A DNA stretch of 64,000 bases from the NCBI GenBank assembly GCA_910586225.1, contig CAJUIL010000006.1:62001-126000 (forward strand), written 5' to 3'. Source of the DNA: an uncultured Eubacterium sp. (lineage in GTDB: Bacteria; Bacillota; Clostridia; Lachnospirales; Lachnospiraceae). The notes under the pieces were generated by a model that saw only the letters and a program-made list of their open reading frames with translations, was not told the DNA's origin and ran no database searches. Numbering within the stretch: the first letter of the stretch is position 1; every line of letters starts with the position of its first letter. Position numbers and translations under genes: made by a program. Shown here one piece after another: positions 17,501-24,977 of the stretch.

Positions 17501-19754
17501 AGGTACGAAAAACGTAGATGTTGCTTATGATGAGAAAAACTGCGTGTTAAATGCGACTGACATTTTAATGGAAAGGATGATGTATTCCCTTCCTGCGACA
17601 CAGGTGCTTGCCGGAATCGGAAAGAATCTGAGTCTGGAGCAGAAAACAGAGCAGATGGACAAGTCTTTGCAGGCGATGGAGCAGATGATGCTGCTGTTTT
17701 ACCAGCACAAGGGCTTGAGCGACGCGGCAGGTAAGGAAAAAGGAAACAATGCGCTGCCGTCACGTCACTTAAATATCCGGTATATGCGGATGTTTGCGGG
17801 AGCTTTTATGTACGCGGCAGGAAACCATATCGGTATTGAATGGGATTCTTCGACGCTTGCAGGCGCAGCTAAGAGCTGGGCTGGCTTTGGATGGGGTGTT
17901 TGTCATGAAATCGGCCATAATATCAACCAGGGCACTTATGCGGTTGCGGAGATCACCAATAATTATTTTGCGCAGCTGATGAAAAAGATTGCAGATGGTT
18001 CGACACGTTTTTCTTATGATAATGTGTATAAAAAAGTAACCTCCGGCACGATCGGACGCGCTTCTAACGTAGCTACGCAGCTGGCGCTGTATTGGCAGCT
18101 GTATCTTGCGTATGGCAATGAGAAAAATGACGGGCGCATTTATGACAGCTACGAGGAACAGTTTAACAATTTATTCTTTGCGAGAGTTGACACTTATTCC
18201 AGAAATCCGAGCATAGCGCCGCAGGGCGGAGTAGATCTAAGCGACGGCACAGACCAGAGCTTGATGCGTCTAGCTTGTGCGGCTGCACAGAAGAATCTGC
18301 TTGCGTTTTTTGAACGCTGGGGCATGGTGCCGGATGAGACGACGATTGCATACGCAAAAAAATTTGAAGAAGAAACAAAAGCTATTTATTATGGCACCGA
18401 TCAGGTAAGAGATTACCGGATCGACCATAAAAGCGAGGAGCAGACAGATACAGTTCTTGACAAGGATGTCGTAACAGCAAAGGCGCAGGCGTCTTCTAAT
18501 CAGGTTACGGTTACGATCGAGACGCAGCAGAAGCAGGATACGATCCTTGGATATGAAATTATCCGCAGTATGATAAGCAACGGGACAAAGCAGTCGAAGG
18601 TAGTTGGCTTCCAGCCGATCCAGACAGCTGCAAAGACCGTATTTACGGATTTCGTAAGTGCTGTAAATAACCGGGTGCTTTCCTATGAGGTGCGCGCGGT
18701 GGATATGTTCTTAAACTATTCCAATCCTGCTGACGCTGGCTCTGTAAAGATTGAGACAGAGGGAATTTTAGATAAATCAGGCTGGACGGCCGTTACGACT
18801 ATGACTTCGGATGATGATACGGATACTCCTGTGGATATGGATCATCCGGACAGCGGTTATGACGAAGAGCAGCCGCATAAGGTAGCGCAGGCGAAGGAGG
18901 ACAGCAGCTCGCGTCTTTTTGACAACGATACCTCGCCGCAGGGTACTTATCAGGAGACCGCGGACGGGGCACAGGAAACAGCGGTGATCACGATCGATAT
19001 GCATAAAACTGAGGCGGTAACTGCGCTGAAATACCAAGGCAGCAAGGTGGATTCGCTGACGGTGGAGATCAGTATGGACGGCCAGGAATGGCAGGCTGTG
19101 AAAGAAGATAACGCCGGGCTGAAAAACGCGCAGGATTCTGTATATACAACCGTTTGGTTTGACGCTGTAAAAGAAGCGGAGCGGGAAAGCTGGATTGGTA
19201 CTTATGATGCCAGATATGTCAGGCTGACATTGAAAAAATCTGGCCGGGCGGTTATTCAGGAAATTGCGCTGTGCGGTCCATCCGGGGACAATTTGGAATT
19301 TATGACTGCGGAAGATGGAAAACCAGCGGTTGGTGTATTAAAGGATGATTATCAGTACGGAACAAACGCTGACGATGTGATTCGCAAGGGTTCTTTGGTA
19401 TTTACCGGAGTTTATAAGGGAAACCCAGCATATAACGTTGTTGTATTATATGACGACAAAGGAAATGTGATCGGTGCCAAGGGCAACGAGGTTCGTGCCG
19501 GACAGGTAATCTTTGCGCCAAATCCGAAAAACGGCCAGCTTGGTGAAACCTCCGAAGGAACTTGGGTATACTATGTAGAAGAAGGACAGTGGGAGGAATC
19601 CGCGCTTCATCAGCTTGGCGGCGTACGCGGCGAGCTGTTCCGTGTCGACGATGCAAAGACGATGGAAGCGGAGCGGATTGTCAGTGATACGCAGCTGATT
19701 AAAATACCGGAAGGCCCGCTGCCGGAAATCACATTGACAGGCAGCAGTAAGTAA
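14532..19754 (+). CDS. Secreted M60-family (enhancin-like) metallopeptidase with dockerin-like, Fn3 and discoidin-like modules
   Basis: 1740 residues. Signal peptide MKKRLAAALLSACLALG to about residue 30. A beta-rich domain (40-135) is followed by a dockerin type I-like pair of calcium loops (DVDGDGDIDKED from 144 and DVNGDGKVDLADLD from 173). Then come a discoidin-like region (205-380), two fibronectin III modules (about 386-485 and 487-590), a discoidin-like domain (620-760), and the M60 region (about 836-1290) with zinc motif HEIGH at 1125-1129 and downstream Glu in AVAEITNNYF. Another discoidin-like domain (1437-1587) and a C-terminal domain finish the protein. M60 enzymes known from gut bacteria cut mucin-type glycoproteins; that substrate is inferred. 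There is no sortase motif or membrane anchor, so attachment may be through the dockerin. The dockerin is near the N-terminus, whereas most are C-terminal. The start has AGGAAGGA upstream. Confidence 0.88.
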   Translation: MKKRLAAALLSACLALGPCAGYAAPVYGAQQNAVQTKEQGSEGILEVEAVSAQLFPYEGEVTVEVSGENGVQKSQKLTMTKGASETAVLQVPQGAYTVSIRAEKFAAYTQSVQVEAGWTHKIKVCSARIQNGDSAAPGWLRPGDVDGDGDIDKEDSKLMTAAMREKQDDAAYDVNGDGKVDLADLDALVQSMDKKQESSVEKLWTVSGADAQTENGTVLEGAAGFDALFTQEGSVKLKNQNGGEISQQNPVEFSVTLAGENAQSAPVIGGMTIQAPLVLEDAADGNTQSQIAEGSADIVYTDDQGQEQTLSLDLRGNKQAALASFALRANSPSVQTESDGSLVLDFGGQIAVKRVTIHITGTTKKEQKLVEIARVTFVNDMENRIPAPQLDIPSITAITPGSKMLTAAWSAQKNITGYELYISGPVKNQSQPETQIIAVSDTSYDVSSINQKNLVNYKEYTLKVRSVNGDWKSPWSEAKTAKPLPQAIPAAPDNVTASGGYRSVTVSWKDMDDSDGYMVYYKEKSAQDYEPVVSGFVQTKEGADRLSGTSYTIHGLKEHASYLVYVISWNEFGWGPKSLVSEAVTRSEAVPVLPSFEVLNTPNGVGEVTAHIKDAVIGGSNASMVNSALDKNKNSGLGLVDNDYASYWSKVDWEDGVQYPDANKGMTVTLDQEYRMNYLTFAAADQKYGFDTVRVEYWNQADPKNAKFAGARLLEKKDINDNPYYIVKLDETIKADKVKLSIGRTFVRAEMKVGEIRFYRYNPLEDDIMALYTDEMHTTLRTDVTLDTIQALEARLEQTDAESGEKHPLYQELALELRTAREILTTGLDAAQIIHPQITAKKDTHLGFGGLNDWQPLGKAVSAGETLLVYVGHPTKRTGDAAQLQLVFTQHHAESSGLARTMNLKVGRNMITVPQISDKLDERGGQIYAAYTGNSESDKYAIRISGGAIIPVLDVYGKSADERAQAIRAYIQALESHTAALETEHSNIHTGTKNVDVAYDEKNCVLNATDILMERMMYSLPATQVLAGIGKNLSLEQKTEQMDKSLQAMEQMMLLFYQHKGLSDAAGKEKGNNALPSRHLNIRYMRMFAGAFMYAAGNHIGIEWDSSTLAGAAKSWAGFGWGVCHEIGHNINQGTYAVAEITNNYFAQLMKKIADGSTRFSYDNVYKKVTSGTIGRASNVATQLALYWQLYLAYGNEKNDGRIYDSYEEQFNNLFFARVDTYSRNPSIAPQGGVDLSDGTDQSLMRLACAAAQKNLLAFFERWGMVPDETTIAYAKKFEEETKAIYYGTDQVRDYRIDHKSEEQTDTVLDKDVVTAKAQASSNQVTVTIETQQKQDTILGYEIIRSMISNGTKQSKVVGFQPIQTAAKTVFTDFVSAVNNRVLSYEVRAVDMFLNYSNPADAGSVKIETEGILDKSGWTAVTTMTSDDDTDTPVDMDHPDSGYDEEQPHKVAQAKEDSSSRLFDNDTSPQGTYQETADGAQETAVITIDMHKTEAVTALKYQGSKVDSLTVEISMDGQEWQAVKEDNAGLKNAQDSVYTTVWFDAVKEAERESWIGTYDARYVRLTLKKSGRAVIQEIALCGPSGDNLEFMTAEDGKPAVGVLKDDYQYGTNADDVIRKGSLVFTGVYKGNPAYNVVVLYDDKGNVIGAKGNEVRAGQVIFAPNPKNGQLGETSEGTWVYYVEEGQWEESALHQLGGVRGELFRVDDAKTMEAERIVSDTQLIKIPEGPLPEITLTGSSK

Positions 19755-19772
19755 GACAGGACAGCGATATTT

Positions 19773-19805
19773 GCGTAACAAGCTGGTTTGTGCGGCTTGT
19801 TGCGC
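19773..19805 (+). terminator. Intercistronic hairpin between the M60 and cohesin-like genes
   Basis: GCGTAACAAGC (19773-19783) pairs with GCTTGTTGCGC (19795-19805), 11 bp with one G-T pair, and no T-run. It sits 18 bp after the M60 stop. Without a T-run it is more likely a partial terminator or mRNA-processing/stability element that sets different levels for the two products. Confidence 0.5.
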
Positions 19806-19832
19806 GAAAGCTGTGATGATATGGAGGAAGAA

Positions 19833-21134
19833 ATGAAAACGTGGATTCGAATGATTGCGGTATCGTTTTTTGTATTATTTTTACTGCCGCCGATTGCCGT
19901 CTTTGCAGCCGCGGGCGGTGAGCTTACGGCTGGGAACGGAACCGTTACGGTGGCTTTGCAAAAACCGTCAGAAGAAGCAGAGGAGATTCATGCGCTGCGG
20001 TTCTGGCTGAGCGTGTCCGTATTGGAAGGAGAGATTGCACAGCCGGAATTTCAATTTGCGGATACAAACTGGGAAGTCCAAAATCCGCAGGGCGTACGCA
20101 ATGTCAAAGTGAGCGGACAGAACGGACAATATACAGTAGATGTGATCGTGTCCGGGAATCAAGGGCAGGATATTTTTGCAGAAGGCAAAGAAGCGGTCAT
20201 TGGTTCGCTGAAATTAAACCCTTCCAGTCAGTCCTGGCGGGTGCAGGCAGCGTTTACAGGCGTATTGGCAGCAGATCAGGAGCCGGTACTGCGATATATC
20301 AGCAACAGCGGGTATTCCGTACAGACAACACAACTGTCTGGTGTCCGTCCGGTGGTCATCAGTCAATTTTCAGGTTCGTCCGGTTCGGATGCTTCAGGAT
20401 ATCCGGTAACACCAGGATATCCGGTAACGCCGGGGAATCCGGCTGATCCGTCACAGCCTGGCGGTACAGATCCGGTTGTTCCGAATGAGCCGGATCAGCC
20501 TGCCAAGCCAGATGGCTCCGGCTCAGAAACACCATCGGATGATGCGGCAGCCTTTAAAAAGCAGGCGGCTCCAAAGCTGAGCTTGTCTGCAAAGCATAAA
20601 AGCCGTAAGGTTACTTACAAGTGGAATCCGGTTGAAGGAGCGGACGGCTACCAGATATACCGTTATGAAGAGGATACAAAGCGTTATACACGTATCAAGA
20701 CCATAGCGAACGCAGCGAAAACAGAATACGCTAAGGCGATGGAATATGCGACTGCGTATACGTTCCGCGTACGTGCCTTCCGTACAGAGAAGGACGGCAC
20801 CCGTACGTATGGAACCTTTAGCCGTCTTGCAAGGGTGACGACGGCTCCGGCAAAAACAGGGAAGCTGACGCTGAAAAAAGGAAAGTCACAAAAGCTGTCT
20901 GCTTCCTGGGGGCTTGTAGAAGGAGCGGACGGCTATCAGATTTACCGAAGTACGAAGAAAAACGGCGCTTATACACGCATGAAGACCATTTCGAACGGTG
21001 AAAAGGGAAAATATTCCAAACTCACACAAAAAACAGGCAAGACGTATTATTATAAAGTCCGCGCTTATGTGACAGGAAGTGATGGAAAGCGGCTTTATGG
21101 GGCGTTTAGTACCATTCGCTCATGCAAGCTGTAA
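19833..21134 (+). CDS. Secreted protein with cohesin-like domain, Pro-rich linker and two Fn3-like repeats
   Basis: 433 residues from ATG 19833, which has GGAGGA at 19823; the frame extends upstream to a siteless TTG. Signal peptide MKTWIRMIAVSFFVLFLLPP to about residue 28. Residues about 30-185 are a beta-sandwich with a cohesin-like pattern: GNGTVTVALQKPSEEA, HALRFWLSVSVLEGEI, then AVIGSLKLNPSSQSWRV. A Pro/Gly/Asp linker follows (190-245; repeated GYPVTPG), then two similar 90-residue fibronectin III-like units sharing VEGADGYQIYR. It ends without a cell-wall anchor. The neighbouring M60 protease carries a dockerin-like module, so the two may bind each other. The cohesin call is by pattern only; a carbohydrate-binding or other Ig-like fold is possible. 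Confidence 0.6.
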   Translation: MKTWIRMIAVSFFVLFLLPPIAVFAAAGGELTAGNGTVTVALQKPSEEAEEIHALRFWLSVSVLEGEIAQPEFQFADTNWEVQNPQGVRNVKVSGQNGQYTVDVIVSGNQGQDIFAEGKEAVIGSLKLNPSSQSWRVQAAFTGVLAADQEPVLRYISNSGYSVQTTQLSGVRPVVISQFSGSSGSDASGYPVTPGYPVTPGNPADPSQPGGTDPVVPNEPDQPAKPDGSGSETPSDDAAAFKKQAAPKLSLSAKHKSRKVTYKWNPVEGADGYQIYRYEEDTKRYTRIKTIANAAKTEYAKAMEYATAYTFRVRAFRTEKDGTRTYGTFSRLARVTTAPAKTGKLTLKKGKSQKLSASWGLVEGADGYQIYRSTKKNGAYTRMKTISNGEKGKYSKLTQKTGKTYYYKVRAYVTGSDGKRLYGAFSTIRSCKL

Positions 21135-21191
21135 TACTTTACGGCGGACATTCTTTTTTATCAGAACAGATGGAAGATCAGGAGAATCGTT

Positions 21192-21938
21192 ATGCGCAAA
21201 ATCATTCAGCCATGCGGCCTGCATTGCATCAAGATCCAGCAGCTTAGCGTGGAGATCGGCGGACAGGAAATATTAACGGACATCAATTTGCATATTCATT
21301 GTGGTACGTTAAATGCGGTCATTGGAAAAAATGGGGCAGGCAAATCCACACTTGTAAAGGCGATGCTTGGCGACCTGCCTTATTCCGGCAGTATCGAATT
21401 TAAGGACCGTGAGGACGGCAGGCTGCAGAAGTTAAAGATCGGATATGTCCCGCAGAATATTAATATTGAGCCGCATACGCCTGTCAGCGTTTATGACCTG
21501 ATCGCCAGCTATCAGTCGCGGTTTCCGGTGTTTTTGCATAAAAGACGGCGGCTGTATGAGGAAATCCGGGACAGCCTGCGTTTGTTTGAAGCAGAAGCGC
21601 TGATCGACCAGCAGGTCTGCAGCCTGTCTGGCGGGGAGCTGCAGCGGGTGCTGCTGTCTCTGGCAGTTATGGACGAACCAAATCTGCTGCTTTTGGACGA
21701 GCCGGTATCAGGCATTGACCAAAATGGCATGGAGCTGTTTTACAGGCTGATGGATTATTTGAAACGCAATTTTGATCTGGCGGTGATCCTTATCTCACAT
21801 GATCTGGATTATGTGGCAAGCTATGCGGACTGGGTTGTTTTACTGGACAAGACGGTTTTAAAGCAGGGTACGGTAAAGGAGGTATACCGCAGCAGCGAAT
21901 TTTATCAGGTTTTTGGAGAAACGGAGGTGCGCAGATGA
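21192..21938 (+). CDS. Metal ABC transporter ATP-binding protein (ZnuC/MntB-like)
   Basis: 248 residues; ribosome site AGGAGA before ATG 21192. Walker A GKNGAGKSTLVKAM, signature LSGGELQRV, Walker B LLLLDEPVSGID, switch His ISHDLDYV. The sequence and the short gap of the ABC signature are those of zinc/manganese importer ATPases. It overlaps the permease gene by four bases (ATGA). No substrate-binding lipoprotein of this family is in the window, so that part must be elsewhere. The metal cannot be told from sequence. Confidence 0.88.
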   Translation: MRKIIQPCGLHCIKIQQLSVEIGGQEILTDINLHIHCGTLNAVIGKNGAGKSTLVKAMLGDLPYSGSIEFKDREDGRLQKLKIGYVPQNINIEPHTPVSVYDLIASYQSRFPVFLHKRRRLYEEIRDSLRLFEAEALIDQQVCSLSGGELQRVLLSLAVMDEPNLLLLDEPVSGIDQNGMELFYRLMDYLKRNFDLAVILISHDLDYVASYADWVVLLDKTVLKQGTVKEVYRSSEFYQVFGETEVRR

Positions 21939-22744
21939 CGATGTTTTTTACCGAATGGCTGCAGTATGCGTTTATGCGTCACGCGTTCGTAGCAATCCTG
22001 ATCATCACGCCGTTGTTTGGGATGCTTGGTACAATGATCGTAGAGCGGAAAATGGCTTTTTTTTCAGACGCGTTGGGACATTCGGCGCTGACGGGCATTG
22101 CGGTCGGCGTGGTTTGCGGCGTTTCCGATACGACGGTTTCGATGCTGCTGTTTGCGGTTGTATTTGCTCTCTTGTTAAACCAGCTTGGAAGGAAGGGACT
22201 GGCGGCGAACGATACAATGATCTCCGTGTTTTCCAGCTGCAGTATCGCGGCGGGGCTTGCGATCTTGTCAAAGGGAGGTAATTTCAGCCAGTACGCAAGC
22301 CTGCTGGTCGGTGATATTTTAAGTATTTCCTGGCAGGAAATCTGGTATCTTGCGGCAATCTTTGCCGTTACGCTTGTATTTTGGGCGGTTTGCTTTAACA
22401 GTCTGCACGCAGCCAGCATTCATCGGACACTGGCGAAAAGCAGGCGCATTCCGGTCATTTTGATCGAAAACCTGTTTGCGGTGCTGACGGCGCTGATCGT
22501 TACTGTATCGATCCGGTGGGTGGGGATATTGCTGATCAATGCGCTGCTGATCCTGCCGGCGGCATCCGGCCGGAATTTAGCGCGGAATCTTCGCGAATAT
22601 CATTTCTTTTCCGTGCTGTTTGCGGTGTTTTCCGGTGTATTTGGCCTGATCGTGTCTTATTTTATAAATGTGGCAACCGGGCCGGTGATCGTGATTTTTG
22701 CGTCAATTATTTATTTTTGTACGTATTGGTACGGGACAGAATAG
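21935..22744 (+). CDS. Metal ABC transporter permease (ZnuB/MntC-like)
   Basis: 269 residues with about eight membrane helices, for example FVAILIITPLFGMLGTMIV and WVGILLINALLILPAASG. The motif FFSDALGHSALTGIAVG is characteristic of ABC-3 (zinc/manganese) permeases. Translation is coupled to the ATPase (ATG inside its stop). A strong hairpin terminator follows at 22791. In Firmicutes such importers often answer to Zur or MntR, but I saw no convincing operator upstream of 21192. Confidence 0.9.
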   Translation: MTMFFTEWLQYAFMRHAFVAILIITPLFGMLGTMIVERKMAFFSDALGHSALTGIAVGVVCGVSDTTVSMLLFAVVFALLLNQLGRKGLAANDTMISVFSSCSIAAGLAILSKGGNFSQYASLLVGDILSISWQEIWYLAAIFAVTLVFWAVCFNSLHAASIHRTLAKSRRIPVILIENLFAVLTALIVTVSIRWVGILLINALLILPAASGRNLARNLREYHFFSVLFAVFSGVFGLIVSYFINVATGPVIVIFASIIYFCTYWYGTE

Positions 22745-22790
22745 CAGGAACAGGGTTGAAAAAGATGAGAATGGTAACTAAGTGTCCAGC

Positions 22791-22824
22791 AAGAAAAAAC
22801 AGAGTGAAAACTCTGTTTTTTCTT
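22791..22824 (+). terminator. Intrinsic terminator after the metal permease
   Basis: AAGAAAAAACAGAGT (22791-22805) pairs perfectly with ACTCTGTTTTTTCTT (22810-22824) around a GAAA tetraloop. The T-rich 3' arm merges directly into the -35 box of the next promoter. Confidence 0.9.
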
Positions 22825-22851
22825 GACAAATGATGACTATCGTGATAGTAT
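22823..22851 (+). promoter_or_regulatory. Promoter of the blaI-like gene, TTGACA-17-TAGTAT
   Basis: TTGACA at 22823-22828 and TAGTAT at 22846-22851 with a 17-bp spacer. The -35 box shares two bases with the upstream terminator's 3' arm. The -10 box overlaps the first operator. Confidence 0.85.
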
Positions 22852-22877
22852 ACTTGTGAAAACACTATTGCAATAGT
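22836..22877 (+). promoter_or_regulatory. Two BlaI/MecI-type operators
   Basis: ACTATCGTGATAGT at 22836-22849 and ACTATTGCAATAGT at 22864-22877. Each is a 14-bp dyad with arms ACTAT(C/T)/(G/A)ATAGT; the second is a perfect palindrome. Their centres are 28 bp apart. The first overlaps the -10 box and the second lies in the transcript start region, so bound dimers would block transcription. BlaI-family repressors are known to bind dyads of this kind, and the regulator gene lies directly downstream. Confidence 0.85.
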
Positions 22878-22899
22878 CATTTTTGAGGAGGGTAAGGTT

Positions 22900-23265
22900 A
22901 TGGAGCTGAAGCTGTTTGATTCAGAGTTAAAAGTGATGGATACGCTTTGGAAAGCAGGAGGCGAGCTTACTGCCGGACAGATCGCAAAAATCCTGCAGCA
23001 GGAGATCGGCTGGAACCGTAATACAACATACACAGTGATTAAAAAGTGTATTGCAAAAGGAGCGATCGAGCGATCTGATCCAAAGTTCCTTTGCCACGCG
23101 TTGATCACACGCAGGCAGGTACAAAGCTATGAGACAGAGGAGCTGATCGATAAGATGTTTGACGGTTCCAGGCAGCAGTTTTTTGCAGCATTTTTATCGG
23201 ATGGCGAGCTGACGCAGGAGGAGCTTGCACAGCTCAAAGAGATGGTTTCTGGTCTGAAGGAGTGA
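22900..23265 (+). CDS. BlaI/MecI/CopY-family transcriptional repressor
   Basis: 121 residues; GAGGAGG before ATG 22900. Winged-helix N-terminal domain: FDSELKVMDTLWKAGGELTA, then GWNRNTTYTVIKKCIAKGAI with the recognition helix. The C-terminal dimerisation part is FFAAFLSDGELTQEELAQLK. BlaI/MecI repressors are cut by the membrane sensor protease encoded next, which releases the operators at 22836-22877. The next gene starts about ten bases later. No beta-lactamase or PBP2a gene is in the window, so the output may be something else. Confidence 0.9.
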   Translation: MELKLFDSELKVMDTLWKAGGELTAGQIAKILQQEIGWNRNTTYTVIKKCIAKGAIERSDPKFLCHALITRRQVQSYETEELIDKMFDGSRQQFFAAFLSDGELTQEELAQLKEMVSGLKE

Positions 23266-23274
23266 GGATGAGTG

Positions 23275-24792
23275 ATGCGGTTGTTGGAAATGAGTATTTC
23301 TGCGGGAGTACTGATCGTGCTGCTGGCGTTTTTGCGTAAGGCTGGCGGCCGGCGTTTGTCTGGGAGGACATTCAGCATACTTTGGATCGTAGTGCTGGCA
23401 AGGCTGCTGCTGCCAGGCAGTCTGCCGTTTCGAAGGGGAATCGCGGTTTGGGCGATCCGCCTTCTGGAGCGTGGATCTGTCTTTCGCAGCAGCATATCGC
23501 AGGCAGCAGCCGGGAAAACGGCCTTGGCTCCTATACCGGAAGCGGCTTCTTTCGGTACGGCAGGGCATCTGTGGGACAGTCTGCGGGTGTCTGGATGGAT
23601 CTGGCTTGTAGGGGCAGTCTGCGTGGGAATTTATTTTCTGAGGTCTTATAGCAGAGAGTACCGTTTGCTGGCAGAAGCGCTTCCTCTGGAAGGCGCCCGG
23701 CAAACGTCGGGCAGCAGGGCTGTACAGGCAGGCCGGACGGCCTGCAGGCTGGCGGGTTTGCGTCTGCAAAGAAAAGATGTAGAGCTTTTGGTGCATGACA
23801 GAGTGTGTTCGCCGCTTGTGTTTGGGATTGTCAGGCAGCGGATCGTAATGCCGAAGCATATGCTGGCATTGGATCAGGAGCGTCTGCAGCATATACTGAC
23901 GCATGAGATCGTTCACATCCGGCGATACGATAATCTTTGGAAGCTGCTGTCTGCGGCCGCTGTCTGTATCCACTGGTTTAATCCGGCGGTGTGGCTGATG
24001 TATGTGCTGTTTGCAAGGGATCTGGAGATCGCGTGCGATGAACAGGTGTTGTCTGCTTATGGCGCCAAGGGCAGGAAGGAGTATGCGGCGACACTTTTAA
24101 TACTTGCGCAGATCCAAAAGGGAACGACGTTGTTTTGCAGCGGGTTTTTGGAAAACCCAGTAAAAGAAAGGATTGTGGCTATTATGAATTATAAGAAAAT
24201 AACAGGAGCAGGAATTTTGTGCGCGGCGCTGCTTGTCGCGGGAGCTACTACTGTATTTGCGACGAATGAACAGGCTGAGAAAACGCAGGATGAGGAAAAG
24301 ACCGTTCATTATCTGATAACCGAAAACAGTGAGGAGCAGACGAAAAAGCAAGGTACGGATCAGGAGGAGGATCCTGCAGAGGATACCGAAATATGGCTGA
24401 AAATGATTGGAGAAGAGGAACCAGAAGCCTTAGATGACCGCTTGCAGGGAGCCGAGGAGGCTGAGCAAAGATATTATTATGAGTTTGAAGATAGTTCTGC
24501 TTCTGCGGGTACTAATGGTTATGAGCTGAGGCCGGGAAAGAGTTACAGACAAAATGCGCAGAACGGGAATATTGAGCCAGCAGATGAAGAAAAGGCGGCA
24601 AATGCAGCTTCCGGCGATGAATGGAATGTAGAGACGGAAGCGCCTGCGATGCGGCTGATTCCAAATGCGGCTGATGATCGTTATGCAGATGCAGAGATGA
24701 AAGGGCGGGAAAACGCCAGTCATGAGGAAAGCAGCCTGCAGAAAAGCAATGCGCAGATGAATACGGCAAATGCAGCAGCTTCGTGTGAATGA
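23275..24792 (+). CDS. BlaR1-like M56 membrane metallopeptidase with acidic extracellular tail
   Basis: 505 residues from ATG 23275 (a GTG sits three bases upstream). Membrane helices near residues 8-25 and 35-50, a third about 105-120, then the M56 zinc protease with HEIVH (His 210) and the downstream EIACDEQVLSAYG motif. A further helix (GILCAALLVAGATTVFA) lies near 310-327. The last 175 residues are extracellular, highly acidic and low in complexity (many Glu, Asp, Gln, Ala), with no penicillin-binding SxxK/KTG sensor domain as in BlaR1. It should cleave the BlaI-like repressor on receiving a signal; the tail replaces the usual beta-lactam sensor, so the ligand is unknown. Confidence 0.85.
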   Translation: MRLLEMSISAGVLIVLLAFLRKAGGRRLSGRTFSILWIVVLARLLLPGSLPFRRGIAVWAIRLLERGSVFRSSISQAAAGKTALAPIPEAASFGTAGHLWDSLRVSGWIWLVGAVCVGIYFLRSYSREYRLLAEALPLEGARQTSGSRAVQAGRTACRLAGLRLQRKDVELLVHDRVCSPLVFGIVRQRIVMPKHMLALDQERLQHILTHEIVHIRRYDNLWKLLSAAAVCIHWFNPAVWLMYVLFARDLEIACDEQVLSAYGAKGRKEYAATLLILAQIQKGTTLFCSGFLENPVKERIVAIMNYKKITGAGILCAALLVAGATTVFATNEQAEKTQDEEKTVHYLITENSEEQTKKQGTDQEEDPAEDTEIWLKMIGEEEPEALDDRLQGAEEAEQRYYYEFEDSSASAGTNGYELRPGKSYRQNAQNGNIEPADEEKAANAASGDEWNVETEAPAMRLIPNAADDRYADAEMKGRENASHEESSLQKSNAQMNTANAAASCE

Positions 24793-24840
24793 GCACAGTG
24801 CGGAATGATGGAACGCTGATTGATAATAGAAGAAATAAAA

Positions 24841-24898
24841 GATCCCGCGGCTGGCATGGTAGGAAATGCCGGCTGTGGGGATTTTTTTGTTTTTTTCT
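24841..24898 (+). terminator. Intrinsic terminator after the M56 gene
   Basis: ATCCCGCGGCTGGCAT (from 24842) pairs, with one bulge and G-T pairs, with ATGCCGGCTGTGGGGAT, followed by TTTTTTTGTTTTTTT at 24882-24896. Confidence 0.85.
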
Positions 24899-24977
24899 AT
24901 ATTTATGCAACGATGCAGTTTTTCAAACGAATATATAAAGGAAAGAGCGGATACAAAAGGCAGAGGGAGGTGAGGGC

